DNA from: Vagococcus entomophilus
Lineage (GTDB): Bacteria > Bacillota > Bacilli > Lactobacillales > Vagococcaceae
Assembly: GCF_003987595.1 (NCBI RefSeq)
Contig: NZ_NGJZ01000001.1
Span: forward strand, 186,001 to 250,000
DNA length: 64,000 nucleotides
Direction of reading: 5' to 3'
The notes under the pieces were generated by a model, which did no database searches, was not told where the DNA came from, and worked only from the letters and a program-made list of their open reading frames with translations. The translations under genes and the position numbers were made by a program. Of this stretch, positions 47,578 through 56,640 are shown piece after piece; the first letter of the stretch is position 1; every line of letters starts with the position of its first letter.

Positions 47578-48285
47578 GTGAGTAAAAAAAATTTAGTGCT
47601 TTTATTTTCTATTATTTTTGCCCTTTTAACGACCAGTATAGGGTGGATAGGTTTTAACCAAAAAGTTAAAAAAAATGAGGTTGTGGATACTCATAGAAGT
47701 CTAGACTTCAATAAGAAACTAGAACAATTGTTTACCTCAAGGAAGCATCTTTTTTTAGCAGAAAATGTAAAAAAAGAAAGTATTCGTACGCTACAAAAGG
47801 AAATGAAGCATACGTCGGATTTAAATCAAAAAAAATTGGTAGTGACTGCTGCCAAAAAGCTGAACTTACAAAATCGCTTAAATCAACTATTTGATGTTCC
47901 TATAGTGGTGGGTGAAAAGTTAAACAGCCAAGCAAAAATAAAAAATAATGTAAATGAGAATAACGTTGCCCAACTTAAAAACGAGCTGTTAAATAGCGAA
48001 AGTCAAGATGAATGGAACAAGCTCTTGCTTAAAGCGTTGGACGTGGCTTTTAGCCAAGTCACGAAAAAAAAACCTGACACAGCTACAATTGAAGTAGCAC
48101 AATCGGCGGTTGCTGCTATCGTTCAAAATGACTCGGTTGTTCAAGGATTTACGATGGATGAATATTTAAAAGCAAAAAATGCAGTTGCGCTACTTTCTGA
48201 TGGAGAAGAGAAAAAAAGTTTGCAAGAAAAAATAAAAATAGTTCAAAAAGCAATGGATAGTATGGGTGTTAGTTACGAAAAATAA
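47578..48285 (+). CDS. Membrane-anchored extracellular protein with helical repeats, function unknown
   Basis: 235 residues from a GTG start with AAGGGAG nine bases upstream. One N-terminal membrane helix (about 5-26) is followed by a wholly alpha-helical, lysine-rich part. I see about three related units, each with an xLxxLF-type start, a TIxxA/NVKxES-type middle and a K-xx-L end: about 43-85, 95-140 and 150-230. Such helical modules occur in surface proteins of lactic acid bacteria. No LPxTG or catalytic motif is present. It is not clearly linked to the polysaccharide locus. I do not recognise the family. Confidence 0.75.
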   Translation: MSKKNLVLLFSIIFALLTTSIGWIGFNQKVKKNEVVDTHRSLDFNKKLEQLFTSRKHLFLAENVKKESIRTLQKEMKHTSDLNQKKLVVTAAKKLNLQNRLNQLFDVPIVVGEKLNSQAKIKNNVNENNVAQLKNELLNSESQDEWNKLLLKALDVAFSQVTKKKPDTATIEVAQSAVAAIVQNDSVVQGFTMDEYLKAKNAVALLSDGEEKKSLQEKIKIVQKAMDSMGVSYEK

Positions 48286-48334
48286 TTCTGTAGGACAGAA
48301 ACTATTTATCAAAAATGGCGAAATGTAATAGAAT

Positions 48335-48368
48335 ACAAATAAGTCTTTTTTGAAAAAGGCTTATTTGT
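48335..48368. promoter_or_regulatory. Hairpin before the DUF3290-DUF421 pair
   Basis: ACAAATAAGTCTTTTT pairs almost completely with AAAAAGGCTTATTTGT. There is no T-run after it; instead TATACT (48371-48376), a possible -10 element, stands two bases downstream. It may be an operator over the -35 region of this pair, or a terminator of the preceding gene with a poor tail. Confidence 0.4.
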
Positions 48369-48443
48369 GTTATACTAACTACATAATTTTATTTGCATAT
48401 TTATTATAAAAATTTACGTAAGCAAGAGAGGAAGCGCAAAAGA

Positions 48444-48887
48444 ATGACTTTTTACACCTACCAGTATTTTCAAAATCAAGCACAAAGTAATGTGTATTTA
48501 AAATATGGTATTATTTTAATTTTATTGTTGGCATTATTTTTTGTGGTCATGAAAAATTTTCGTAATCGCGTGAAAACTAAGTACCGTGATTTAACTTTTA
48601 TATTATTGCTAAGTATTATATTGTTGGCAGGTATTCAATTAAATGATTATAAGTTGGGGCGTGTCAATAAAGACAATAATTCCAAGATGCTAGTATTTAT
48701 CGATTCGGCCAGTAAAAATTTGGAAGTCAACAAAAAAAATATCGCAATTAATTCAACGAATTTAACGGATCAGATGGTTATAAAAATTGGAGAGCGTTAC
48801 TATCAAGTCAATTTTAATACGGATTATTCTTCATATAATTTAGAAGAAGCCTATATCATCAATGATCAAATCAATACGAAAAATTAA
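48444..48887 (+). CDS. DUF3290 family membrane protein
   Basis: 147 residues from the ATG at 48444 (GAGGAAG upstream); the open frame back to 48393 has no site. Two membrane helices (about 20-38 and 50-67) and an extracellular or cytoplasmic domain of about 75 residues follow MTFYTYQYFQNQ, the usual opening of DUF3290 proteins. The family is found in Lactobacillales next to DUF421 genes, as here (15-base gap). Function unknown; the pairing suggests a two-protein membrane complex. Confidence 0.8.
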   Translation: MTFYTYQYFQNQAQSNVYLKYGIILILLLALFFVVMKNFRNRVKTKYRDLTFILLLSIILLAGIQLNDYKLGRVNKDNNSKMLVFIDSASKNLEVNKKNIAINSTNLTDQMVIKIGERYYQVNFNTDYSSYNLEEAYIINDQINTKN

Positions 48888-48902
48888 TGGGGGAAAAATA
48901 AC

Positions 48903-49538
48903 ATGGGCTCTTATACAGATGTGGCGATAAAATTAGCTTTAGGAATTCTTTGTTTAATCATTCAAATTAATTTGATGGGAAAGGGAAATTTAGCTCCTAC
49001 TTCCGCGATGGACCAAGTTCAAAATTATGTTCTAGGGGGAATTATTGGCGGCGTGATTTACAACGAAAGTATCACAGTTTTTCAATTTTTCTTAGTATTG
49101 GTGATTTGGACATTACTGGTTTTGGTTTTGAAATATCTAAAAGATCACAACCGTTATATCAAAGAATTTATTGATGGTAAACCAATTGTTTTGGTTCAAA
49201 ATGGCCAGATCTTAGTGAATGAATGTATGCAAATAGGGATATCAGCCAATGATTTGATGTTCAAACTACGTTCTGCTGGGGTGTATGAAATTAAAAAAGT
49301 AAAAAAAGCCATTCAAGAACAAAATGGTCAAATATCTGTCATTCAGTACGGAGAAGAATCAATTAAATTTCCTATTATTACAAATGGCCAAATGAGTGAA
49401 GATGTGCTAGATGCTGTTGGTAAGGACGAAGATTGGCTTCAAGAGCAATTGAATGAACAAAATGTTGAACTCAGCTCCGTCTATGTGGGCGAATACGTCA
49501 ATGGAAAAATTATCGTTTACTTATATGAAGAGGACTAA
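48903..49538 (+). CDS. DUF421 (YetF-like) membrane protein
   Basis: 211 residues. Three membrane helices in the first 80 residues (the second near QNYVLGGIIGGVIYN) and a soluble DUF421 domain (IDGKPIVLVQNGQILVNECMQIGISANDLMFKLRSAGV) after them. YetF-type proteins are widespread in Firmicutes, including membrane proteins of spore formers; no enzymatic activity is established. The gene forms a pair with DUF3290 and ends before a strong bidirectional terminator. Confidence 0.85.
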   Translation: MGSYTDVAIKLALGILCLIIQINLMGKGNLAPTSAMDQVQNYVLGGIIGGVIYNESITVFQFFLVLVIWTLLVLVLKYLKDHNRYIKEFIDGKPIVLVQNGQILVNECMQIGISANDLMFKLRSAGVYEIKKVKKAIQEQNGQISVIQYGEESIKFPIITNGQMSEDVLDAVGKDEDWLQEQLNEQNVELSSVYVGEYVNGKIIVYLYEED

Positions 49539-49570
49539 ATAGAAGCAAGATCAGGAATAAATAGTCAGTC

Positions 49571-49620
49571 AAAAAAGGTTGAGCCAAAAATGTATCGCAT
49601 TTTTGGTTCAACCTTTTTTT
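49571..49620. terminator. Bidirectional terminator between DUF421 and corA
   Basis: AAAAAAGGTTGAGCCAAAAA pairs with TTTTTGGTTCAACCTTTTTT around TGTATCGCA. T-runs are present on both strands. It overlaps the stop codon of corA by two bases. Confidence 0.93.
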
Positions 49621-50521
49621 ACATGATTTTTCGAATCCAAAGAGCAATCGCAATCCACAGTGAAAAGAAAATACTGATTAAAAGAGCAATCCCCCAGCCT
49701 AATGGTTCATGAGTAAAAGGGAGCGGGACATTCATACCAAAAAATCCTGTAACAATTGTTGGAACAGTTAAAATTAATGTCCAAACTGTCAAAAATTTCA
49801 TGTTATTGTTAAGATTATTATTCAACAAATTATTGTATGTTCCAGAAAGTTTTTCTAATATTTCTGAAGCAATATGTGTCATTTCAACTGCTTGTTTGGT
49901 TTCTACAATCACGTCATCTAAACGTTCTTTTTCTTCTTCTGGAAGATTTCTAGCTACAGTTAGAAGTTTTAATTGCTCTAAAAGAACTGTGTTGCCCTTA
50001 GTTGCAGATAAAAAGTAGACGAGACCTAGCTCTAAATCAGAAAGCTTTAGCAAATTGGTATTCGTCGTTTTTTCGCGGAGCATTTTTGTTAGTTGGATTC
50101 GTTGACGATTGACTTCTTCAATTAACGGGAAATATTCATCAGAGAGTTTGAATAAAATATCAAATAATAAGCCGTATACGGTTGTATTTTTTTCGTCATT
50201 TACGACAGTCTTAATGAGCTGGCTAAGATACTGGGTATGGTTAGAATAAAATGAAATAATGGATGTTTTATCTACGATAAATGTAATCGGTTCGGTTTCG
50301 TAATGTTCGTTGATTTGTCTTTGGACCACTGCATTATAGATAATAATAAGCTTGTGTTCGGCAGCATCATACTCAACACGTGCACGTTCATTTTTATCGA
50401 TTGAATAACTAATCATTTCACTGTTTAATTTGTATTGTTGCTTCAAAGTATGGATTTCACTAGAATCTGGGTCGCATACTTCAATCCAGTTAAGGGTATC
50501 TTTGCTTGTTTTTTTTATCAA
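49619..50521 (-). CDS. corA: CorA-family magnesium/cobalt transporter
   Basis: 300 residues: a long cytoplasmic alpha/beta domain and helical stalk, then two C-terminal membrane helices. The pore motif GMN stands in TGFFGMNVPLPF (near residue 265) after the first helix. CorA proteins form pentameric channels for Mg2+, and some relatives carry other divalent ions. The start has AAGGAGGAG seven bases upstream. It is followed by a shared terminator. Confidence 0.93.
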   Translation of the reverse strand: MIKKTSKDTLNWIEVCDPDSSEIHTLKQQYKLNSEMISYSIDKNERARVEYDAAEHKLIIIYNAVVQRQINEHYETEPITFIVDKTSIISFYSNHTQYLSQLIKTVVNDEKNTTVYGLLFDILFKLSDEYFPLIEEVNRQRIQLTKMLREKTTNTNLLKLSDLELGLVYFLSATKGNTVLLEQLKLLTVARNLPEEEKERLDDVIVETKQAVEMTHIASEILEKLSGTYNNLLNNNLNNNMKFLTVWTLILTVPTIVTGFFGMNVPLPFTHEPLGWGIALLISIFFSLWIAIALWIRKIM

Positions 50522-50598
50522 TGAAGCTCCTCCTTGTATAACGTTTTTGCATCAGATTAGTGGATTAAAATCATTCACAATTCAACTGAAAATAAAAA

Positions 50599-50616
50599 AG
50601 CTTCATGTTAGGAAGC
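50599..50616 (-). terminator. Small hairpin terminator downstream of tRNA-Arg
   Basis: On the minus strand AGCTTC pairs with GAAGCT across six bases, followed by TTTTT. It lies 118 bases beyond the tRNA gene and before corA, so it probably ends the tRNA transcript; the plus strand also has A/T tails. Confidence 0.5.
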
Positions 50617-50733
50617 TAAAAAAAGTTGGTGGATTGGAAATTATAGTATATAATATGTTCAAGGAATTTTTCTTAGCTAGTTTTAAAAGAGGCGATGAAA
50701 AACTGTCTTTGATTGCTAAAAAACTGCTATTAT

Positions 50734-50804
50734 GCATCCTAAGGGAATCGAACCCCTATCTCAAGAACCGGAATCTTACGTGATATCCATTACACTAAGG
50801 ATGC
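50734..50804 (-). tRNA. tRNA-Arg (anticodon CCG)
   Basis: Read on the minus strand, the 71-base gene has a perfect 7-pair acceptor stem (GCATCCT/AGGATGC), a D arm with GTGTAATGGATATCAC, an anticodon stem TAAGA/TCTTG around TTCCGGT (CCG at positions 34-36), and a T arm with GGGGTTCGATTCCC. It decodes CGG, a rare arginine codon in this A/T-rich genome. CCA is not encoded. Confidence 0.93.
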
Positions 50805-50817
50805 AGATACGAGTACT

Positions 50818-50846
50818 AGTGTATCGAATTTTAGCCAAAATATCAA
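50818..50846 (-). promoter_or_regulatory. Promoter of tRNA-Arg
   Basis: On the minus strand TTGATA (50841-50846) and TACACT (50818-50823) are 17 bases apart, ending 13 bases before the mature tRNA. Confidence 0.6.
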
Positions 50847-50889
50847 GGAGAAATTCTTTTTGTTTATTTTAATAAAGTGAGGAATGAAC

Positions 50890-52230
50890 ATGCGCTTTGA
50901 ACAAACGTTTCAAGCTAAGCAGCTTCAAAAGCAAGAGCAAAAATTTGTACTTACTCAGCAACTACAGCAGTCTATTCAAATTCTCCAATATAATCATGAA
51001 GAGTTGTATTCTTTTTTAGAGACAAAATCTCTAGAAAATCCCTTATTAGATGTCGTGGTGAGTGCAGACTATGTTGGGGAAAGTTTTACTCCAAATTATT
51101 CCTCTTCGGAAGATAAAAGCAATTATATTAATCATTTTTCACAACAAGAGCCTTCATTATTTGAGCATCTTATCAGTCAAATTCACCTTAATTATAGAGA
51201 GACTTACTTGCGGTCTTTAATATTATTTTTGACAGAGTATATAGATGTAAACGGCTACTTAAAAATTTCTTTAGAAGAGGCGATGGAAAAGACAGGAGCA
51301 ACCTATCTAGAATTACTGGATGCATTGACGCTTTTGCAACAATTAGATCCAGCAGGTGTAGGAGCGAGAAATTTACAAGAATGTTTATTGCTCCAGATTG
51401 AGCGTGATGATACTGCGCCGAATTTGGCGTATATCATACTTGAAGAAGAATTTGAAAACTTTGCACAAAAAAAATGGGCGGTTATTTCCAAAAAATACGA
51501 GATATCATTAGGCGGAGTTCAAACTATTTTTGACTTTGTTCAAACTCTAACGCCTTTTCCCGGAGTAATATACGGGACACCACAGTATGATACCTATATT
51601 TATCCAGATATTTTGATTACTATTTCAGATCAAACTATTTTGGTTCAATCTACCAAAAAAGGTGCCCCTTCTATTTCATTTCAACAGACATATTTTGATA
51701 AAATGAAGCAAGTAGAAGATCAAGAAGTGCAAAAGTATATGGACGAAAAAAAGGCGGAATTTGATTGGATTCAAAAAAGTTTAGTGCAAAGAGGGGATAC
51801 CATTTTACGGGTAGCCAAAGAGATTGTTAAAAGACAAGGTCCCTTCTTTTTAGAAGAAAGCCGCCCTCTTTTTCCACTAACACTAAAGCAAATCGCTAGT
51901 ACGCTACAGCTACATGAATCGAGTGTCAGTCGTGCTGTGAATGGAAAGTACATGCAAACGCCTTTTGGAATTTTTGAACTGCGTTCATTTTTTCAAAGTG
52001 GATTAGTCAATCAAAAAACAGAAGAATTTGTTTCTTCGGATACGGTTAAGAAAAAAATTCAAGTACTGATTCAAAATGAGAACAAAGCAAAACCACTGTC
52101 TGATCAAAAATTGGTTGACTTATTAAATGCTGAGTCAATCCAAGTTTCGCGTAGAACGATTGCAAAATACCGTGAAGCGTTGGGCATTGCGGGTTCTACA
52201 AAAAGAAAAAGGTACGATACTAAAGAATAA
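50890..52230 (+). CDS. rpoN: RNA polymerase sigma-54 factor
   Basis: 446 residues from the ATG at 50890, which is seven bases from GAGG; an ATG at 50884 is too close. Region I is glutamine-rich (KFVLTQQLQQSIQILQYN, about 22-39). The core-binding region is central. The helix-turn-helix ESSVSRAVNGKYM and the RpoN box SRRTIAKYRE (near residues 423-432; the usual first residue A is S here) form the C-terminal DNA-binding part. In Lactobacillales sigma-54 serves mannose-type PTS operons with LevR/ManR activators. No such operon is in the window. Confidence 0.95.
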   Translation: MRFEQTFQAKQLQKQEQKFVLTQQLQQSIQILQYNHEELYSFLETKSLENPLLDVVVSADYVGESFTPNYSSSEDKSNYINHFSQQEPSLFEHLISQIHLNYRETYLRSLILFLTEYIDVNGYLKISLEEAMEKTGATYLELLDALTLLQQLDPAGVGARNLQECLLLQIERDDTAPNLAYIILEEEFENFAQKKWAVISKKYEISLGGVQTIFDFVQTLTPFPGVIYGTPQYDTYIYPDILITISDQTILVQSTKKGAPSISFQQTYFDKMKQVEDQEVQKYMDEKKAEFDWIQKSLVQRGDTILRVAKEIVKRQGPFFLEESRPLFPLTLKQIASTLQLHESSVSRAVNGKYMQTPFGIFELRSFFQSGLVNQKTEEFVSSDTVKKKIQVLIQNENKAKPLSDQKLVDLLNAESIQVSRRTIAKYREALGIAGSTKRKRYDTKE

Positions 52231-52248
52231 GAAAGCGTAGGTAGGAAA

Positions 52249-53007
52249 ATGAATACATTACTAAAAGGGAAAAAAATTGTGTTAATGGGCGTTGTAAATA
52301 AGGCAAGTATTGCTTGGGGCTGTGCACTTGCGTTACAAAACTGTGGGGCAACGATTGTCTATACCTATCAAAATGATCGTGTGAAAAAACAATTAGACAA
52401 ATTAATCACTGAAGAAGACATTACGGTTCAGTGTGATGTATCAAGTGATGCAGAAATCGAACAAGCTTTTAATGAGATTCACGAAAAAGTTGGCAACATT
52501 GATGGGGTTGTTCACTCTATTGCATTTGCTAGAAAAGAAGAATTAGAAGGGGAACTAACAGAAGCTTCTCGTGAAGGATACGGGATTGCGCAAGATGTCA
52601 GTGCTTTTTCATTCATTGCAGTATGTCGTGAGGCACGTAAAATCATGAATGAAGGTGGGAGCATTAGTACTATGACCTACGTAGGTTCTTCCAGAGCTGT
52701 CAATAACTACAATGTTATGGGGCTAGCAAAAGCTTCTCTTGAATCTGCTGTTCGTTACTTAGCTGTAGACCTTGCCAAACAAGATATTCGTGTGAACGCA
52801 GTCTCAGCTGGTGCAATCAAAACGTTAGCCTCTTCAGGTATTAAAGGATTTAGAAATCTTTTGGATGAAGCGATTGAACGCACCCCTTCAGGAAAGCAAG
52901 TGACAACAGAGGAAGTTGGAAAAGCTGTTGCTTTCTTGATGAGTGATCTTTCAACAGGACTTACTGGTGATGTGATTTATGTAGACAAAGGAACGCATTT
53001 ATCTTAA
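52249..53007 (+). CDS. fabI: Enoyl-[acyl-carrier-protein] reductase FabI
   Basis: 252 residues, short-chain dehydrogenase fold. The NAD loop VNKASIAWGCALALQ near residue 16 follows the FabI form (no GxxxGxG). Catalytic residues Y144, Y154 and K161 (NYNVMGLAK) are present with the usual Y-x6-K spacing. It reduces the trans-2 double bond in the last step of each fatty acid elongation cycle and is the target of triclosan in sensitive species. It stands apart from any fab cluster, 18 bases after rpoN, with its own terminator. Some relatives use FabK or FabO instead. Confidence 0.95.
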   Translation: MNTLLKGKKIVLMGVVNKASIAWGCALALQNCGATIVYTYQNDRVKKQLDKLITEEDITVQCDVSSDAEIEQAFNEIHEKVGNIDGVVHSIAFARKEELEGELTEASREGYGIAQDVSAFSFIAVCREARKIMNEGGSISTMTYVGSSRAVNNYNVMGLAKASLESAVRYLAVDLAKQDIRVNAVSAGAIKTLASSGIKGFRNLLDEAIERTPSGKQVTTEEVGKAVAFLMSDLSTGLTGDVIYVDKGTHLS

Positions 53008-53033
53008 TCACATGCTTTCAAAAGACTAGATAA

Positions 53034-53077
53034 AAGAAGTGTTCGATAGGAAACTTTCGAACACTTCTTTTTTTGGA
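53034..53077 (+). terminator. Terminator after fabI
   Basis: AAGAAGTGTTCGA pairs with TCGAACACTTCTT across a nine- to ten-base loop, followed by seven T. Confidence 0.92.
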
Positions 53078-53194
53078 TAGAAATCAGTTGAAAAAAAAAT
53101 AGAAAGCTGTTAGAATGTTTTTGTAAGGTTGATGACAAAAAATAGTTTTGAAATAGACGAATTTATTGTTTTCAATTATTTTTTTGAAGTCTAT

Positions 53195-53231
53195 GGGTCG
53201 CTTTAAGTCTTCGTTGGACGTATTTCGTCCA
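53195..53231 (+). promoter_or_regulatory. CggR operator
   Basis: Two direct half-operators, GGTC-N7-GTC and GGAC-N7-GTCC, stand four bases plus TT apart just before cggR. In Bacillus subtilis the CggR operator is CGGGAC-N6-TGTC repeated with the same spacing. The match in layout is close, and the gene that follows is cggR. Fructose 1,6-bisphosphate is the known inducer in that system. Confidence 0.75.
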
Positions 53232-53248
53232 ATAAAAGGAGTAATATC

Positions 53249-54286
53249 ATGCAGAAGGAACTAGAAATGATTCGCGTACTTGCGCCAGATGTCATGATGA
53301 CATTACAAAGTAGATTCTTAATTTTAAGAAACATCTACTGGATGTCTCCTGTTGGAAGAAGAACGCTCGCAACTAAGATGAACGTTACAGAACGTGTTTT
53401 AAGGACTGAAACGGACTTTTTGAAAAACTTACAGTTGATTGAAACTTCTAAGAGCGGCATGACTTTGACACCAAAAGGAAAAGAAGTTTTTGACCAATTA
53501 GAAGAGGTAATGGAAGAATTGATGGGAACACAGCTAAAGGAAAAAAAATTAGCTGAGTATTTCAACGTTGAACGATGTATTGTCGTTGCAGGTGATAGTG
53601 ACCAAGAAAGCAAAGTGCTAGAAAATTTTGGTACAGAGCTTACAAAAGCACTCCTTGAAGTATTGCCACAGGGAGAAAATATTGTGGCGGTCATGGGAGG
53701 AACGACAATGGCCTCGGTTGCCGAACATTTATCAAATCTTGAGAAACCGAATAGACACAATATCTTTGTGCCTGCTCGAGGCGGGATTGGTGAGTCGGTC
53801 AGCATTCAATCAAATTCTATCAGTGCCATGATGGCGATGAAGTCGGGTGGATCGTACAGGGCGTTATATGTACCAGAGCAGGTTAGCTCAGAAACATATA
53901 AGTCTTTACTACAAGAGCCATCTGTGCAACAGGTCCTTGACTTAATCCAAGAAGCCAACTGTGTGATTCACAGTATTGGACGAGCTTTACATATGGCTGC
54001 AAGAAGAGGGATGACGCCCGAACAGCTTGCAATGCTCAAACAACGAAAAGCCGTTGCCGAATCTTTCGGTTACTTTTTTGATGAAAACGGCGAAGTTGTC
54101 TACAAAATCCCAAGAATTGGGTTGCAGTTGGAAGATTTAAAGCATATCGCTTGCATTTTTGCGATTGCTGGTGGAAAATCTAAAGCGAAGGCAATTCATT
54201 CTTACATGAAAAATGCCCCAACTCAGACGTGGTTAATCACAGATGAAGGAGCAACAGACCAGATTTTAAAAGGGGTAACCCTTTAA
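53249..54286 (+). CDS. cggR: Central glycolytic genes regulator CggR
   Basis: 345 residues of the SorC family. The N-terminal 90 residues form the winged helix (RRTLATKMNVTERVLRTETDFLKN), and the C-terminal domain is a sugar-phosphate sensor (VMGGTTMASVAEHL, RGGIGESVSIQSNSI). CggR represses its own operon and releases DNA when fructose 1,6-bisphosphate is high. It is the first gene of the glycolytic operon and sits behind a good match to the CggR operator. Ribosome site AAAGGAG. Confidence 0.95.
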   Translation: MQKELEMIRVLAPDVMMTLQSRFLILRNIYWMSPVGRRTLATKMNVTERVLRTETDFLKNLQLIETSKSGMTLTPKGKEVFDQLEEVMEELMGTQLKEKKLAEYFNVERCIVVAGDSDQESKVLENFGTELTKALLEVLPQGENIVAVMGGTTMASVAEHLSNLEKPNRHNIFVPARGGIGESVSIQSNSISAMMAMKSGGSYRALYVPEQVSSETYKSLLQEPSVQQVLDLIQEANCVIHSIGRALHMAARRGMTPEQLAMLKQRKAVAESFGYFFDENGEVVYKIPRIGLQLEDLKHIACIFAIAGGKSKAKAIHSYMKNAPTQTWLITDEGATDQILKGVTL

Positions 54287-54327
54287 AATAAATAAATTTT
54301 TTGATTTTCTAAAGGAGGAAATCTAGA

Positions 54328-55332
54328 ATGACAGTTAAAGTAGGTATTAATGGATTTGGACGTATCGGACGCTTAGCTTTCCGTCGTATCCAAGAATTAG
54401 AAGGAATCGAAGTTGTTGCAATCAATGACTTAACAGATGCTAAAATGTTAGCACACTTATTAAAATATGATACAACTCAAGGACGTTTCAACGGTGAAGT
54501 TGAAGTTCATGATGGATTTTTCAAAGTTAACGGTAAAGAAGTTAAAGTTCTTGCTAACCGTAATCCAGAAGAATTACCATGGGGAGACCTTGGAGTAGAA
54601 ATCGTTCTTGAATGTACTGGTTTCTTCACTTCTAAAGAAGGCGCTGAAAAACATCTTAAAGGTGGAGCTAAACGTGTTGTTATCTCTGCACCAGGCGGAA
54701 ACGACGTACCAACAGTTGTTTACAACACTAACCATGATATCTTAACAGGTAAAGAAACAGTTATCTCAGGTGCTTCATGTACTACTAACTGTTTAGCACC
54801 TATGGCTAAAACTTTAAATGACAAATTTGGTGTTGTTGAAGGATTAATGACAACTATCCATGCTTACACTGGAGACCAAATGACTTTAGATGGACCTCAT
54901 CCTAAAGGTGACTTCCGTCGTGCACGCGCTGCTGCTGCAAACATTACTCCTAACTCAACTGGTGCTGCTAAAGCAATCGGTTTAGTAATTCCTGAATTAA
55001 ACGGAAAATTAGACGGAGCTGCTCAACGTGTTCCTGTTCCAACTGGATCATTAACTGAATTAGTTACTGTTCTTGACAAAAAAGTTACTGTTGAAGAAGT
55101 TAACGCTGCTATGAAAGCTGCTGCTAACGAATCTTACGGATATACTGAAGACGAAATCGTTTCTTCTGATATCGTAGGAATTACTTACGGATCATTATTT
55201 GATGCTACTCAAACTAAAGTAATGACTGTTGGTGACAAACAATTAGTTAAAACTGTATCTTGGTATGACAATGAAATGTCTTACACTTCACAATTAGTTC
55301 GTACTTTAGAATACTTTGCTAAATTAGGTTAA
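54328..55332 (+). CDS. gapA: Glyceraldehyde-3-phosphate dehydrogenase, type I
   Basis: 334 residues. NAD loop [13 protein letters not shown] (about 8-20) and active-site Cys151 in [12 protein letters not shown]. It oxidises glyceraldehyde 3-phosphate to 1,3-bisphosphoglycerate in glycolysis. Codon use is extremely biased (TTA, GTT, ACT, GCT), as expected for one of the most abundant proteins, and the ribosome site AAAGGAGGAAA is near-perfect. A terminator-like hairpin lies between it and pgk, so gapA mRNA is likely more abundant than the downstream message. Confidence 0.98.
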   Translation: MTVKVGINGFGRIGRLAFRRIQELEGIEVVAINDLTDAKMLAHLLKYDTTQGRFNGEVEVHDGFFKVNGKEVKVLANRNPEELPWGDLGVEIVLECTGFFTSKEGAEKHLKGGAKRVVISAPGGNDVPTVVYNTNHDILTGKETVISGASCTTNCLAPMAKTLNDKFGVVEGLMTTIHAYTGDQMTLDGPHPKGDFRRARAAAANITPNSTGAAKAIGLVIPELNGKLDGAAQRVPVPTGSLTELVTVLDKKVTVEEVNAAMKAAANESYGYTEDEIVSSDIVGITYGSLFDATQTKVMTVGDKQLVKTVSWYDNEMSYTSQLVRTLEYFAKLG

Positions 55333-55358
55333 TCCCTAAATTTAATGTGACTGTATCG

Positions 55359-55393
55359 AAAGCGGGGAAGCGCGTCGCTTCCTCGCTTTTTTT
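55359..55393 (+). terminator. Intercistronic hairpin between gapA and pgk
   Basis: AAAGCGGGGAAGCG pairs with CGCTTCCTCGCTTT around a short loop, followed by eight T. No new promoter is evident before pgk, so it is likely a partial terminator or an mRNA-stabilising hairpin at the 3' end of cggR-gapA transcripts. Confidence 0.8.
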
Positions 55394-55428
55394 TGAAAAT
55401 AATATCCTTGAAAGGAAGTTGCACTGAA

Positions 55429-56628
55429 ATGGCAAAATTAACTGTAAAAGACCTTGAATTAAAAGGGAAAAAAGTTTTAGTTCGTGTAGATTTTAATGTT
55501 CCACTTAAAGATGGCGTGATTACAAATGATAATCGTATCACTGCTGCTTTGCCAACAATTAAATACATCACTGAAAATGGTGGAAAAGCTGTTCTTTTCT
55601 CTCATTTAGGCCGTGTAAAAGAAGAAGCGGACAAAGCGGATAAATCTTTAGCACCAGTGGCTGCTGACTTATCTAAAAAATTAGGTAAAGAAGTCACTTT
55701 TGTTCCGGGTGTAACTCGTGGACCTAAACTAGAAGAAGCAATCAATGGATTAAATGACGGAGATGTTTTATTAGTTGAAAACACGCGTTTTGAAGACGTT
55801 GATGGCAAAAAAGAATCCAAAAATGATTCTGAATTAGGAAAATATTGGGCATCTTTAGGCGATGACATTTTTGTCAATGACGCTTTTGGTACTGCTCACC
55901 GCGCACATGCTTCAAACGTTGGGATTTCTTCAAACGTTTCAAAAGCAGCTGCTGGTTTCTTAATGGAAAACGAAATCAAATTTATCAAAGAAGCTGTTGA
56001 AAAACCAGTTCGTCCATTTGTTGCGATTCTTGGTGGATCAAAAGTATCAGATAAAATTGGTGTGATTGAAAACTTATTAGAAAAAGCTGACAAAGTAATT
56101 GTTGGTGGTGGAATGACTTATACGTTCTACGCTGCTAAAGGAATTGAAATTGGGGATTCTTTAGTTGAATTAGACAAAGTTGATTTGGCTAAATCATTAA
56201 TTGAAAAAGCTGGAGATAAATTAGTATTGCCAGTTGATTCAATCGAAGCAAATGCTTTTGCTGGCTATTCAGAAGTAAAAGCAACAGATGGCGAAGCAGT
56301 GGATAAAGGTTTCCTTGGTCTTGACATTGGACCTAAGTCTATTGAATTATTCGAATCAGTAATCGATGGAGCCAAAACAGTTGTTTGGAACGGACCAATG
56401 GGTGTGTTTGAAAACGAAGATTTTGCTAAAGGTACAATCGCTGTAATGGATGCTATTGCAGCTCAAGATGGGGCAACTTCAATTATCGGTGGAGGAGATT
56501 CAGCAGCTGCTGCAATCAACTTAGGCCGTGCAGACAAATTCTCTTGGATTTCTACTGGTGGCGGTGCGTCCCTAGAACTTCTTGAAGGAAAAGAATTACC
56601 AGGTCTTGCAGCTTTAACAGATAAATAA
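55429..56628 (+). CDS. pgk: Phosphoglycerate kinase
   Basis: 399 residues from the ATG at 55429, which gives [16 protein letters not shown] and has AAGGAAG upstream; the longer frame to 55393 crosses the hairpin. Motifs: [12 protein letters not shown] near 20, SHLGR near 60, and the C-terminal nucleotide region [12 protein letters not shown] and [20 protein letters not shown]. It makes ATP and 3-phosphoglycerate from 1,3-bisphosphoglycerate. Second enzyme gene of the glycolytic operon, with strong codon bias. Confidence 0.98.
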   Translation: MAKLTVKDLELKGKKVLVRVDFNVPLKDGVITNDNRITAALPTIKYITENGGKAVLFSHLGRVKEEADKADKSLAPVAADLSKKLGKEVTFVPGVTRGPKLEEAINGLNDGDVLLVENTRFEDVDGKKESKNDSELGKYWASLGDDIFVNDAFGTAHRAHASNVGISSNVSKAAAGFLMENEIKFIKEAVEKPVRPFVAILGGSKVSDKIGVIENLLEKADKVIVGGGMTYTFYAAKGIEIGDSLVELDKVDLAKSLIEKAGDKLVLPVDSIEANAFAGYSEVKATDGEAVDKGFLGLDIGPKSIELFESVIDGAKTVVWNGPMGVFENEDFAKGTIAVMDAIAAQDGATSIIGGGDSAAAAINLGRADKFSWISTGGGASLELLEGKELPGLAALTDK

Positions 56629-56640
56629 AACTTGCGAGGT

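Noticed and set aside
50734-50804. tRNA-Arg as an attachment site for an integrated element
   Set aside because: No second copy of its 3' end and no integrase are seen nearby.
53335-53805. 156-codon minus-strand frame inside cggR
   Set aside because: It is the complement of conserved cggR sequence, with no start signal.
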